From NCBI GenBank assembly GCA_017527435.1, contig JAFXQB010000022.1, forward strand, positions 62,001 through 126,000: 64,000 nucleotides of DNA, written 5' to 3'. Source of the stretch: Salinivirgaceae bacterium. GTDB lineage: Bacteria; Bacteroidota; Bacteroidia; Bacteroidales; SZUA-534. The notes under the pieces are model-generated. The model had not been told where the DNA came from, searched no databases, and saw only the letters and a program-made list of their open reading frames with translations. Positions 27,027 through 35,807 of the stretch are shown here, one piece after another; the stretch's first letter is position 1; each line of letters starts with the position of its first letter. Both the position numbers and the translations under genes were made by a program.

Positions 27027-29138
27027 ATGAGAATAAAAAATTTAACATCAATGACGTTTGTGGCGGCGGGGCTGCTGGCTTTGGCTTCGTGCTCAAACAA
27101 CAACAACACACGCACAACCATCGGCAACGACGGTCACCTGCTGTGGTTCAACTCGTTACAAATGGAAGCGCCTGCAACGCTCGGCCCAACGACCTTGCAG
27201 ATTGCGCAGGAAAACATTGCAAAATATTGGAAATCAGACCGCAAGGTTGAACTGAAACTGAACAGCGAAGCCGTGGCCGAACTAGGAACGGAAGGCTTTG
27301 AAATCGATTTTTCGGGCGCAAACATCTGTGCGTCAGGCAATAGCGAAGTTGGCCTGCTCTACGCTTCGTACGAACTTCTGCGCCTTCAGGAAACTGACGG
27401 CCTGGCCGCTCAAAACGGCAAACTGACGAGCGTTCCCGCCTTCGAGCGCCGCGTGCTCAACCATTGGGACAACCTTGACGGCACTGTAGAGCGCGGTTTT
27501 GCGGGACATTCGCTTTGGAAATGGGACGAAATCAACGCCGACGACGTGGCCGCCAACAGCAACATCTACGCCGAGTACGCCCGCGCCAACGCATCGGTGG
27601 GCATCAACGGAACGGTGCTGAACAACGTGAACGCCAACGCCGACATTCTGACCGAAGATTATCTGCTGAAAGTGAAGGCTTTGGCCGAAATTTTCCGCCC
27701 ATACGGGCTGAAGGTCTATCTGTCGTTGAACTTTGCGGCGCCAAAACATCTGGCAAATTTGAACACATCGGACCCACTTGATAATGAAGTGATTGCGTGG
27801 TGGAACGCAAAGGTGGCCGAAATCTACAAACTGATACCCGATTTTGGCGGTTTTCTGGTGAAGGCCAACTCTGAAGGTCAGTCGGGACCGCAAGACTACG
27901 GCCGCACGCACGCCGACGGTGCCAATATGATTGCCAAAGCGCTCGAGCCATTTGGCGGGATTGTAATGTGGCGCGCCTTTGTCTACGACGCCAAAAGCCC
28001 CGACCGCGCCAAACAGGCGGTTGAAGAGTTTATGCCGCTCGACGGCCAATTTGCTGATAATGTGCTGATTCAGATAAAGAACGGTCCTGTGGATTTCCAA
28101 CCGCGCGAGCCGTTCAGCCCGCTTTTCGGACAGTTTGAGAAGACACAGGCAATGGTTGAAGTGCAGATAACGCAAGAATATCTGGGGCACTCGAACCATC
28201 TGGTTTACCTACACCCAATGTGGAAAGAGTGCTTGGATTCAGACACTTACGAGCGTGGCGAAGGCTCAACTGTGGGCGCCATCACCGAAGGCAAGGTTAT
28301 GCCTTATAAATACACGGCCATTGCGGGCGTGAGCAACGTTGGCAACGACCGCAACTGGTGCGGACACCATTTCGCGCAAGCAAACTGGTACGCCTACGGA
28401 CGAATGGCGTGGAACCCCGAATTATCATCGGAACAAATTGCTAATGAATGGATTATGCAGACATTCTCGAAAGAGAAAGATTTTGTTGAGCCTGTGAAAA
28501 AGATAATGCTGGCATCGCGCGAAGCGTGCGTACACTACGAAATGCCGCTCGGCTTGCACCACACATTCAAAGGCCCCGACCACTACGGACCTGGCCCGTG
28601 GGACCGCTCTATCCGCCCCGACTGGGAACCCGCCTACTACCACAAGGCTGCCGCCGACGGCGTGGGCTTCGACCGCACAATGACGGGTTCTGGCGCCGTG
28701 GCTCAGTATCACGAACCGCTGAAATCGTTGTACAACGACGTGGCCACCTGCCCCGAGAACCTGATTCTGTGGTTCCACCACTTGCCGTGGGACTACAAAA
28801 TGAAGAGCGGACGCACGCTCTGGGACGAGTTGTGCCTGACATTCCAATCAGGAATAAACGATGCAAAATCGTTCGTGGCAACTTGGAACTCTGTTGAGCA
28901 ATATGTTGATGCACTGCGTTTTGCCGATATTAAAGCCAAACTGGAGCGTCAGGCGAAAGACGCAATCTGGTGGCGCGACGCGACAATTCAGTACTTCCAA
29001 CAATTCTCGGGAATGAACCTGCCCGACGGCTGCCAACCGTTCCAACAGAAACTCGACAAACTTATGAAGTACCGCATCGGCATCACCAACTACGAGAATC
29101 CGAAGATTGAGACGCTGCCTGAGTACAAATTGGATTGA
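27027..29138 (+). CDS. Alpha-glucuronidase, GH67
   Basis: Removes 4-O-methyl-glucuronic acid from the non-reducing end of aldouronic acids released from glucuronoxylan. 703 residues with a lipoprotein-like signal (LLALASCSNN), so it is probably periplasmic or lipid-anchored. The N-terminal alpha/beta domain (about 35-150) precedes the catalytic barrel with VLNHWDNLDGTVERGFAG and the conserved block LVKANSEGQSGPQDYGRTHADG, where E283 is the likely acid. MWRAFVYD and the C-terminal WCGHHFAQANWYAYGRMAWNP region are also typical of GH67. It lies between the LacI regulator and UxuA, giving a short route from glucuronoxylan to uronate catabolism. Confidence 0.94.
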   Translation: MRIKNLTSMTFVAAGLLALASCSNNNNTRTTIGNDGHLLWFNSLQMEAPATLGPTTLQIAQENIAKYWKSDRKVELKLNSEAVAELGTEGFEIDFSGANICASGNSEVGLLYASYELLRLQETDGLAAQNGKLTSVPAFERRVLNHWDNLDGTVERGFAGHSLWKWDEINADDVAANSNIYAEYARANASVGINGTVLNNVNANADILTEDYLLKVKALAEIFRPYGLKVYLSLNFAAPKHLANLNTSDPLDNEVIAWWNAKVAEIYKLIPDFGGFLVKANSEGQSGPQDYGRTHADGANMIAKALEPFGGIVMWRAFVYDAKSPDRAKQAVEEFMPLDGQFADNVLIQIKNGPVDFQPREPFSPLFGQFEKTQAMVEVQITQEYLGHSNHLVYLHPMWKECLDSDTYERGEGSTVGAITEGKVMPYKYTAIAGVSNVGNDRNWCGHHFAQANWYAYGRMAWNPELSSEQIANEWIMQTFSKEKDFVEPVKKIMLASREACVHYEMPLGLHHTFKGPDHYGPGPWDRSIRPDWEPAYYHKAAADGVGFDRTMTGSGAVAQYHEPLKSLYNDVATCPENLILWFHHLPWDYKMKSGRTLWDELCLTFQSGINDAKSFVATWNSVEQYVDALRFADIKAKLERQAKDAIWWRDATIQYFQQFSGMNLPDGCQPFQQKLDKLMKYRIGITNYENPKIETLPEYKLD

Positions 29139-29139
29139 G

Positions 29140-29190
29140 GAGTTAGGAATTAGGAGTTAGAAGTTAGAAGTTAGAAGTTAGGAATTATGA
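29140..29190. repeat. Low-complexity tandem repeat (TTAGAAG-type)
   Basis: The intergenic stretch contains several near-perfect copies of GTTAGAA/GTTAGGA in a row, between GH67 and uxuA. It looks like slippage-derived sequence; no coding potential. Confidence 0.6.
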
Positions 29191-29271
29191 TTCATCGATT
29201 CACCGATTAAACAATCAATCCTTCAATCCTTCAATTAGTCTGTTAATTATCAATTAATTATAAAACAATAA

Positions 29272-30495
29272 ATGGCACTAGAAAAAACTTGGCGCTGGTT
29301 CGGGTTCAACGACCCAATCACGCTCGACAATTTGGTACAAATGGGTGTTGAAGGCGTTGTGACAGCCTTGCACCACCTTCCCATCGGCGTTGTATGGGAG
29401 AAAGACGAGATTATGAAAGTGAAGAACGCCATCGAGGCGAAGGGAATGCGCTGGAGCGTGGTGGAGAGCCTGCCCGTGAGCGAGGCCATCAAAACCTGCT
29501 CGGCCGAGCGCGACCTGCACATCGAGAACTACAAGAAATCGCTACGCAACCTTGGCGAGTGCGGCATCGACACCGTCTGCTATAACTTTATGCCTGTACT
29601 CGATTGGACTCGTACATCGCTGACATACAAGCATTTTGGCGGTGGCGAAGGTCTGTACTTCGACTACACCACTTTTGTGGCGTGGGACTGCTACATTCTG
29701 AACCGCCCGAACGCCGAAAACGAATATCCTGCCGACGTGGTGGCAAAGGCGAAGGAAATGTTCAAGACCTTCAGCAAGGAGAAATGCGAGGAGTTGACCT
29801 ACATCATCATCGTGCTGACGCAAGGCTTTGTGAACGGCGTGATTGACGGCACCGTGAAAGATCCCAAAGCGCTGTTCCTGAAGTACATATCGACTTACAA
29901 GGACATTGACAAAGAGAAGTTGCGCGCCAATATGAAGCGTTTCCTTGACGACGTGATTCCGACCTGCGAGAAGTACAACGTGAACCTGTGCGTTCACCCC
30001 GACGACCCGCCGTACCCTGTTCTGGGAATGCCGCGCATCATCGGCTGTATGGACGACCTGGAGTGGCTGCGCAAAGCCAATCCGAGCCTGCGCAACGGCA
30101 TCACCTACTGCACTGGCTCACTCTCTGGCCGCCCCGACAACGACCTTGTGGCCATTGCCGAGCGCTTTGCCGACGCCATCCACTTTGTGCACCTGCGCAA
30201 CACGCAGCATTTGGACGATTTCAGTTTCTACGAGTCGGGCCACCTGAAAGGCAGCCTTGATATGCCCGCCATTGTGGAGGCCTTGCTCAAGGAGCAGCAG
30301 CGCCGCATAAAGGAAGGCCGCAAGGACATTCGTATGCCCTTCCGCCCCGACCACGGCATCCGCATCCTGAACGACCTCGACGCCGACAAGAACATCTACA
30401 ACGCTGGCTACCCGCTTTGCGGCCGTATGCGCGGCCTGGCGGAAATTGCAGGTCTGATGACGGGTATTGAATATGAGATGACAAAGAAGAAATAA
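29272..30495 (+). CDS. uxuA: Mannonate dehydratase
   Basis: Dehydrates D-mannonate to 2-keto-3-deoxy-D-gluconate in the cytoplasmic glucuronate pathway. 407 residues of the UxuA family: N-terminal WRWFGFNDPITL, the YNFMPVLDWTRT strand, the metal-site region NVNLCVHPDDPPYP, GITYCTGSLSGRPDND and FVHLRNTQ, and a C-terminal RPDHGIRILND. It follows GH67, whose product glucuronate would feed it via glucuronate isomerase and fructuronate reductase; neither of those two is in the window. Confidence 0.94.
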   Translation: MALEKTWRWFGFNDPITLDNLVQMGVEGVVTALHHLPIGVVWEKDEIMKVKNAIEAKGMRWSVVESLPVSEAIKTCSAERDLHIENYKKSLRNLGECGIDTVCYNFMPVLDWTRTSLTYKHFGGGEGLYFDYTTFVAWDCYILNRPNAENEYPADVVAKAKEMFKTFSKEKCEELTYIIIVLTQGFVNGVIDGTVKDPKALFLKYISTYKDIDKEKLRANMKRFLDDVIPTCEKYNVNLCVHPDDPPYPVLGMPRIIGCMDDLEWLRKANPSLRNGITYCTGSLSGRPDNDLVAIAERFADAIHFVHLRNTQHLDDFSFYESGHLKGSLDMPAIVEALLKEQQRRIKEGRKDIRMPFRPDHGIRILNDLDADKNIYNAGYPLCGRMRGLAEIAGLMTGIEYEMTKKK

Positions 30496-30521
30496 TCGGC
30501 TGGATTTCAGCGACTAAAGAT

Positions 30522-30549
30522 GTAGAGACGCGCCGTGGCGCGTCTCTAC
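30522..30549. repeat. 28-bp perfect palindromic repeat (type copy)
   Basis: GTAGAGACGCGCC and GGCGCGTCTCTAC are exact reverse complements separated by GT. It lies 26 bases after uxuA and is followed by GTGTTTTTATG, so it could also act as a terminator hairpin. Confidence 0.85.
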
Positions 30550-30590
30550 GTGTTTTTATGAATACAGAACCATTCATTTGAATCTGCCAC

Positions 30591-30631
30591 AAAAAAACAA
30601 CCGCACCATTAGATGATGCGGTTGTTTTTTT
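30591..30631. terminator. Bidirectional Rho-independent terminator between uxuA and the TPR gene
   Basis: ACAACCGCA pairs with TGCGGTTGT around CATTAGATGA-type loop sequence, flanked by an A run on the left and a T run on the right, so it can end both the plus-strand uxuA transcript and the minus-strand TPR transcript (stop at 30649). Confidence 0.85.
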
Positions 30632-30648
30632 AGTTTAATTCATTATCT

Positions 30649-31818
30649 CTACTCTGCTGCTTCAAGCTTAGCTTTAATGTCATTGTATTTGTCATTATAC
30701 TCTGGATGAGTTTGACGAAGCTTATAATAGCACTCTTTCAAAGCCTGCATAGTGTATGTATCGGCAGGATTAATAGTATGACATTTTTCAAAGTACGGAA
30801 TGGCCTTGTTCATCTGCTCGAAAGCAGCAGCAATGGCTGCGTCATACTCTTTTGGCTTATTGGCCGGAATATCGTTGGCGGCTTTGGCCATCTCTACGGC
30901 CTTATTGTAAACCTGTACACCAAGGTTCAACCAAGAATCAAAATGCTCAGGATTGATTTCAATAGCTTTCTCGTACGCAACTTTTGCATCATCTGTTTTA
31001 CCAAGTTTGTCAAGCATAGCGCCTTGTGCAAAGAAGAACGAAGCATTGTTTGGCTCACGCTCAATAGCTTTTGCAAGATATTCAAGTGCTAAATCAGACT
31101 GATCTTGCTGCATATAATGGTTTGTAATCTCAACAAGCAATGGTTGGCAGTCGTCAGGGTAAACTTTCATACCACGCTCCAAAGTTGCCATATAAGCAGC
31201 CGTGTCACCTTGATTCTTATCAAGAATAGCAAGTAAGCCAAACACCTGTGCACCACCATAACGAATGTCAATGCAACGATTGTAATAGAAACGTGCTTTG
31301 TCGTAATTTTTACCCTGGTCAGCAATTAAACCTGCATTATAAATAATTGCAGAGTCAACCTTACCTGGAGACGCCAGGCTGTCGATTGAAAGCGATTGCT
31401 CGAAGCAATCTAGAGCGTTCACAAGATCTTTCTTGTCGTTGAATTCGTAAGCGGCATTCTGAACAGTAAACGACATCATCAATAGCTGATTGTTTATTTG
31501 CTTACGCAGACTGCCTTTTGCATCAAGCGAAATGGCTTTCTTGTAAGAATCGAGGGCAATGCGTGTCGGGGTTTCCGACAAGGCCTTTTTGGCGGGGTCT
31601 TTCGACTCGGCAATTGCTTTGTAAACATCACCACGAACCATCCAGGTCTTTGCCTGCCCCTTGGTTTTTTCGTGAACGATAGCCTCTTCGAGGGCATCTT
31701 TTGCTTTAGCAAGCTCACCATATTTAATATTGCTGGCGGCACTTGTAACTTTGGTTCCTTGTGCCATAGCAGTAGCACTAAAGGCAACCAATGTAAACAT
31801 TAATCCAAAACGTTTCAT
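30649..31818 (-). CDS. Exported tetratricopeptide-repeat protein
   Basis: 389 residues with a signal peptide (ending SATAMAQG). The rest is helical TPR repeats, with clear units near residues 35-75, 135-180, 225-265 (SDLALEYLAKAIEREPNNAS) and 265-300 (DDAKVAYEKAIEINPEHFDS). It should be periplasmic or membrane-associated and act as a protein-interaction scaffold. It has its own promoter-like -7 element and terminator, so it is probably monocistronic. The binding partner is unknown. Confidence 0.88.
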   Translation of the reverse strand: MKRFGLMFTLVAFSATAMAQGTKVTSAASNIKYGELAKAKDALEEAIVHEKTKGQAKTWMVRGDVYKAIAESKDPAKKALSETPTRIALDSYKKAISLDAKGSLRKQINNQLLMMSFTVQNAAYEFNDKKDLVNALDCFEQSLSIDSLASPGKVDSAIIYNAGLIADQGKNYDKARFYYNRCIDIRYGGAQVFGLLAILDKNQGDTAAYMATLERGMKVYPDDCQPLLVEITNHYMQQDQSDLALEYLAKAIEREPNNASFFFAQGAMLDKLGKTDDAKVAYEKAIEINPEHFDSWLNLGVQVYNKAVEMAKAANDIPANKPKEYDAAIAAAFEQMNKAIPYFEKCHTINPADTYTMQALKECYYKLRQTHPEYNDKYNDIKAKLEAAE

Positions 31819-31848
31819 ATTCTTTGTTTTTGTTAGTTCTTAATGCTA

Positions 31849-31856
31849 CAAATATA
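31849..31856 (-). promoter_or_regulatory. Possible -7 element (TATATTTG) of the TPR gene
   Basis: TATATTTG on the minus strand, 31 bases upstream of the ATG at 31818. It sits in the short gap after the gyrA terminator. The upstream element is not clear. Confidence 0.4.
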
Positions 31857-31910
31857 GTCCTAACTTTGAAAGATGAAACACAAAAAACGACGAAAAGCAC
31901 CATTATCAAT

Positions 31911-31940
31911 AAAAAAAACGGGTAAGTCGCCCTACCCGTT
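31911..31940 (-). terminator. Rho-independent terminator of gyrA
   Basis: Reading the minus strand, AACGGGTA (31940-31933) pairs with TACCCGTT (31924-31917), followed by a run of eight T. It lies 25 bases after the gyrA stop codon. Confidence 0.85.
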
Positions 31941-31964
31941 CTCATTTTTATGCTTTTCGCGATG

Positions 31965-34481
31965 TTATTCGTCGGCCTGATTTTCGGCTTGACCGTCAGT
32001 CTGGCCTTCGGTTTGCTCTCCTTCGGCGGGAACTTCATCCTCGTCTTGGTGCGGAACAACCTCAACGGCTGCAATGGCGTCGTTGGCGCGCAACTTGATG
32101 AGTTTCACGCCTTGTGTGGCGCGGCCCATCACACGAAGTTCGGCCACCGTCTGGCGGATAGTCAGACCATTTTTGGTAATAATCATCAGGTCCTCATCGT
32201 CAACCACACCCATAATGGCAACCATATCGCCTGTTTTATCGGTGATATTCAGAGTTTTAACACCCTTTGCGCCACGTTTGGTGATGCGGTAATCATCAAG
32301 GTCGGAACGTTTGCCGAAGCCGTTTTCCGATACAACCAGAATATCCTGCTTCTCCTCGCCCACGTTCACAACGCCCACAACCTCGTCGCCGTTTTCGAGC
32401 GTTACGCCTTTGACGCCAGTGGCAGTGCGGCCCATCGGACGGACATCCTGCTCGTTGAAGCGTACGGCCTTGCCGCTCTTCACACCAAGAATAATCTCGT
32501 TCTTGCCATCGGTGAGCGCTGCGGCCAGCAGTTGGTCGTCCTCGCGGATGTTGATGGCGTTCACACCGTTCTGACGCGGACGTGAGTAGGCTTCCAGATT
32601 GGTCTTCTTCACAATGCCCTGCTTCGAGATGAGCATAATGAAATGATTCTGAATGTATTCAGCATCGGTGAGAGTCTTCACATTAATATATGCCATCACG
32701 CGGTCGTTCGGGTCGATTTGCAGAAGGTTCTGAATGGCGCGGCCTTTCGATGTGCGTGTGCCTTCGGGAATCTCATAAACCTTGAGCCAGAAGCAGCGGC
32801 CCATCTCGGTAAAGAAGAGCATTGTGCTGTGCATGTTGGCGTTGTACATGTGCTCAATAAAGTCCTCGTCGCGGGTGTTGCTGCCTTTTGAGCCCACTCC
32901 GCCGCGGCTCTGCGTCTTGAACTCGCTCAAAGCCGTGCGTTTGATGTAGCCAAGGTGCGATATGGTGATAATCACGTCCTCATCGGCGTAGAAATCCTCG
33001 GGGTTGAACTCGCCCTCGTCGGGAACAATCTCGGTGCGGCGCGGGTCGCCGTATTTCTGCTTCATCTCTATAAGCTCGTCCTTGATGAGTTGCATACGAA
33101 GCTCGCGGCTCTCGAGCAGTGCTTTCAAGTGCTCAATCAGTTTGCAGATGCTTTCGTACTCGGCGCGCAGTTTATCTTGCTCCAGTCCGGTGAGCTGGCG
33201 CAGACGCATCTCGACAATGGCGTTGGCCTGAATCTCGGTCAGTGCGAAGCGGTCCATCAAGCCCTTGCGAGCCTCGTCGGGTGTTTTCGACCCGCGGATA
33301 ATGGCAATCACCTCGTCGATATTGTCAACTGCAATTATCAATCCCTCAAGTATATGGGCGCGTTCCTCAGCTTTGCGCAACTCAAATTTAGTGCGGCGGG
33401 TAACCACATCGTGACGGTGGTCAATAAAGTTGGTAAGCAACTCTTTGAGAGTCAGCGTGTAAGGCCGACCGTCAACCAGAGCCACATTGTTCACGCTGAA
33501 CGACGACTGCAGTTCGGTGAATTTGTATAACTTATTGAGCACCACCGATGGAACCACGTCTTTGCGCAAATCGTAAACAATGCGCATACCCTCGCGGTCC
33601 GACTCGTCGTTCAGGTTGGTAATGCCGTCAATCTTCTTCTCGTTAACCAAATCGGCCGTGTGCTTAATCATTTCGGCCTTGTTCACGTTGTACGGAATCT
33701 CGGTAATCACAATGCGCGATTTCCCGTGCTCCGAGTTCTCAATCTCAACCTTTCCGCGCAGCACAATGCGGCCGCGGCCTGTCTCGTAGGCGTCGCGGAT
33801 ACCCTGATAGCCATAGATTATGCCGCCTGTCGGGAAATCGGGACCCTTAATGTAGTGCAGCAGTTCATCCACTGTGATGTCGGGGTTGTCGATGGTGGCG
33901 CAAAGGCCGTCGACCACCTCGCCAAGATTGTGAGTCGGCATATTGGTGGCCATACCCACAGCAATACCCGAAGCGCCATTGACAAGCAGGTTCGGGATTT
34001 TGGTTGGCATCACGGTGGGCTCAGGCAGCGTCTCGTCGAAGTTCATTGTCATATCCACCGTCTCCTTGTCGATGTCGGCAATAATCTCCTCGGCTATTTT
34101 CGACATACGAGCCTCGGTATAACGCATTGCTGCGGGGCTGTCACCGTCGATTGAGCCGAAGTTGCCCTGTCCATCAACAAGCGGATAGCGCATTGCCCAG
34201 TCCTGTGCCATACGCACCAGCGTGCCGTAGATTGATGAGTCGCCGTGGGGGTGGAACTTACCCATCACCTCACCCACAATTCTGGCCGATTTTTTATATG
34301 GTGCGCTCGAAGTGTTACCCAAGCCGCTCATGCCGAAGAGCACTCGGCGGTGTACAGGTTTGAGTCCGTCGCGCACGTCGGGAAGGGCGCGTGCCACAAT
34401 CACCGACATTGAATAATCAATATACGAAGACTTCATCTCCTCTTCGATATTGATTTTGATAATTCTTTGTCCGTCAATCAT
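31965..34481 (-). CDS. gyrA: DNA gyrase subunit A
   Basis: Type II topoisomerase subunit that cuts and rejoins DNA to introduce negative supercoils. 838 residues: the breakage-reunion domain has the catalytic Y121 in [10 protein letters not shown] and the quinolone-determining region [17 protein letters not shown]. Here S82 matches the E. coli Ser83 position and G86 the Asp87 position. The six-blade C-terminal domain contains the GyrA box-like [12 protein letters not shown] needed for DNA wrapping. The protein ends with an acidic Glu/Gln/Asp-rich tail of about 30 residues (from [10 protein letters not shown]). It stands alone with its own terminator. Confidence 0.97.
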   Translation of the reverse strand: MIDGQRIIKINIEEEMKSSYIDYSMSVIVARALPDVRDGLKPVHRRVLFGMSGLGNTSSAPYKKSARIVGEVMGKFHPHGDSSIYGTLVRMAQDWAMRYPLVDGQGNFGSIDGDSPAAMRYTEARMSKIAEEIIADIDKETVDMTMNFDETLPEPTVMPTKIPNLLVNGASGIAVGMATNMPTHNLGEVVDGLCATIDNPDITVDELLHYIKGPDFPTGGIIYGYQGIRDAYETGRGRIVLRGKVEIENSEHGKSRIVITEIPYNVNKAEMIKHTADLVNEKKIDGITNLNDESDREGMRIVYDLRKDVVPSVVLNKLYKFTELQSSFSVNNVALVDGRPYTLTLKELLTNFIDHRHDVVTRRTKFELRKAEERAHILEGLIIAVDNIDEVIAIIRGSKTPDEARKGLMDRFALTEIQANAIVEMRLRQLTGLEQDKLRAEYESICKLIEHLKALLESRELRMQLIKDELIEMKQKYGDPRRTEIVPDEGEFNPEDFYADEDVIITISHLGYIKRTALSEFKTQSRGGVGSKGSNTRDEDFIEHMYNANMHSTMLFFTEMGRCFWLKVYEIPEGTRTSKGRAIQNLLQIDPNDRVMAYINVKTLTDAEYIQNHFIMLISKQGIVKKTNLEAYSRPRQNGVNAINIREDDQLLAAALTDGKNEIILGVKSGKAVRFNEQDVRPMGRTATGVKGVTLENGDEVVGVVNVGEEKQDILVVSENGFGKRSDLDDYRITKRGAKGVKTLNITDKTGDMVAIMGVVDDEDLMIITKNGLTIRQTVAELRVMGRATQGVKLIKLRANDAIAAVEVVPHQDEDEVPAEGEQTEGQTDGQAENQADE

Positions 34482-34646
34482 TTATATTAAACTTTTTGAT
34501 AATTTCGTCTTATTTTTCAAGTGCCTAAAAGTACTATTTTTGAGCCAAAAGACCGCCTTTGGCAAGCGCCAAAAACCAACTTTTATCAACAGAAAAACGG
34601 GGCGATTGTTGATAATTGAGCGAAGGTTTTAAACGGAACGCAGGTG

Positions 34647-34678
34647 ACGCAGATTGAACGGATTTACGTGAGATTTTT
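34647..34678 (+). repeat. 32-bp flanking repeat, left copy
   Basis: Begins ACGCAGATTGAACGGATTT and matches the copy at 35701-35732 with about five mismatches, in the same orientation. The pair brackets the AbiEii-type gene pair. The same sequence type looks like a dispersed Bacteroidales intergenic repeat. Confidence 0.7.
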
Positions 34679-34749
34679 TTCGCTGACAGGCAATGTGAAG
34701 AGCCTTCGAATTATTCGTCCGTGCACAAGTAACCTGCTTATTTATATCG

Positions 34750-35373
34750 TTAATAATTAACGCCTTCTAATGAAATATTAGTGAGCGTTTGTTTGATTTC
34801 GTCATCTGTTGGTGGATTAGAAATCATATAATCAACAGATTCTGTATAATCGATGTCATCAAAAAAGCAGAGTTGGGCTCGGAACATTTTTTCAGAATAT
34901 AATTCACCGAAAATTTGGGTGGCACAAGTTGTAATATCGGCTATAGTGAAATGGTTGTGCAACAAGAAGTAAAGGTCTACATAATCTTTCCACTTTGAAC
35001 GACGCCCCAAAGCATAAGCCTTCATTGCCGCAAGTTGAATTAATGGCGGCAAACGAAAAGTTTTGTCGAACTTAACTATTGGTTCAATCGGAAAAGGATA
35101 TTGAAAAAAAGTAACCTTTACATCGTTGATTATCAAATTCATTTGCTCGGCAACACGGCGTGTTACAATGTGGCTGAAATTAGAAGCTTCAAGTTTGTCG
35201 AGATTGCGTTTGTGGTTGATTGTTGAAGGCTTGAACAAATCGAAATCGATTGACCGACGGTGACCAATGTGGAGAGCAATGGCAGTGCCGCCAACCAAAT
35301 AGTATTCACGCTGAAATTGAGCCATCAGTGGAAGTAATTGTATCTGCTTGTCATTCAGTATCTCTCTATGCAT
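34750..35373 (-). CDS. Nucleotidyltransferase of the AbiEii/AbiGii toxin family
   Basis: 207 residues of the nucleotidyltransferase fold. YLVGGTAIALHIGHRRSIDFDLF carries the GG/T helix and the D-x-D metal pair (DFD) typical of AbiEii toxins and MenA-like tRNA nucleotidyltransferases; K138-region KWKDYVDLYFLL is the conserved KDxxDL motif. It overlaps the last 8 bases of the small gene upstream, so the two are translationally linked. Type IV toxin-antitoxin or abortive-infection function is inferred from family. The partner is not a classical AbiEi repressor. Confidence 0.85.
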   Translation of the reverse strand: MHREILNDKQIQLLPLMAQFQREYYLVGGTAIALHIGHRRSIDFDLFKPSTINHKRNLDKLEASNFSHIVTRRVAEQMNLIINDVKVTFFQYPFPIEPIVKFDKTFRLPPLIQLAAMKAYALGRRSKWKDYVDLYFLLHNHFTIADITTCATQIFGELYSEKMFRAQLCFFDDIDYTESVDYMISNPPTDDEIKQTLTNISLEGVNY

Positions 35374-35626
35374 ATTTTTTCAGAACCAGTGAGAAGAAAT
35401 GATAAATCTCGGGATAATAGTTGCTCTTTTGACGACCTTGAGCGGAAAAGAAAACTTGGGCAACTCGTTTACCGCCCAAAGTGTCAACAAGTTCGTGAAA
35501 ATCGTCAAGAGTACCGTCGTTAAGAATGCGTTCAACAAGCAGTGCATCACTGATATTCTGCTTTTCTGATTCAGGTGTGTACCAAAACAAATTTTTGTGC
35601 TTTTCTATGATTTGTTCCCGCGACAT
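35366..35626 (-). CDS. Small protein paired with the AbiEii-type gene (DUF6922-like, putative antitoxin)
   Basis: 86 residues beginning with LFWYTPESEKQNISDALLVERILNDG in its core, a pattern I associate with the DUF6922 family that commonly sits just before nucleotidyltransferase genes in Bacteroidota. No DNA-binding motif is obvious. Its overlap with the downstream gene and shared orientation argue for a two-gene toxin-antitoxin-like module. The antitoxin role is inference. Confidence 0.7.
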   Translation of the reverse strand: MSREQIIEKHKNLFWYTPESEKQNISDALLVERILNDGTLDDFHELVDTLGGKRVAQVFFSAQGRQKSNYYPEIYHFFSLVLKKYA

Positions 35627-35700
35627 AATTAACCATTTTTCGATTGTAAATATACAATTTTATTGAGAAACGAGACTGGGTTTATCTAAAGCATTTTTGA

Positions 35701-35732
35701 ACGTAGATTGAACGGATTTTTGCGGGATTTTT
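35701..35732 (+). repeat. 32-bp flanking repeat, right copy
   Basis: Begins ACGTAGATTGAACGGATTT and is in direct orientation to the copy at 34647-34678, 1054 bases away. It is the boundary after which base composition becomes markedly AT-rich. Confidence 0.7.
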
Positions 35733-35807
35733 AACATAAAATTTCCTTATAAATTGAAAAAAATTAATATTGCATTATTGAATCATTAACGCTAAAATTG
35801 TTTTAAT

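Noticed and set aside
27333..28199. Minus-strand frame of 288 residues opposite GH67
   Set aside because: The plus-strand GH67 protein is complete with family motifs; the antisense frame is explained by codon bias.
33000..34481. Quinolone-resistance mutation in GyrA
   Set aside because: The Gly at the E. coli Asp87 position is probably the natural residue in this group, and Ser is kept at the Ser83 position; resistance cannot be claimed.
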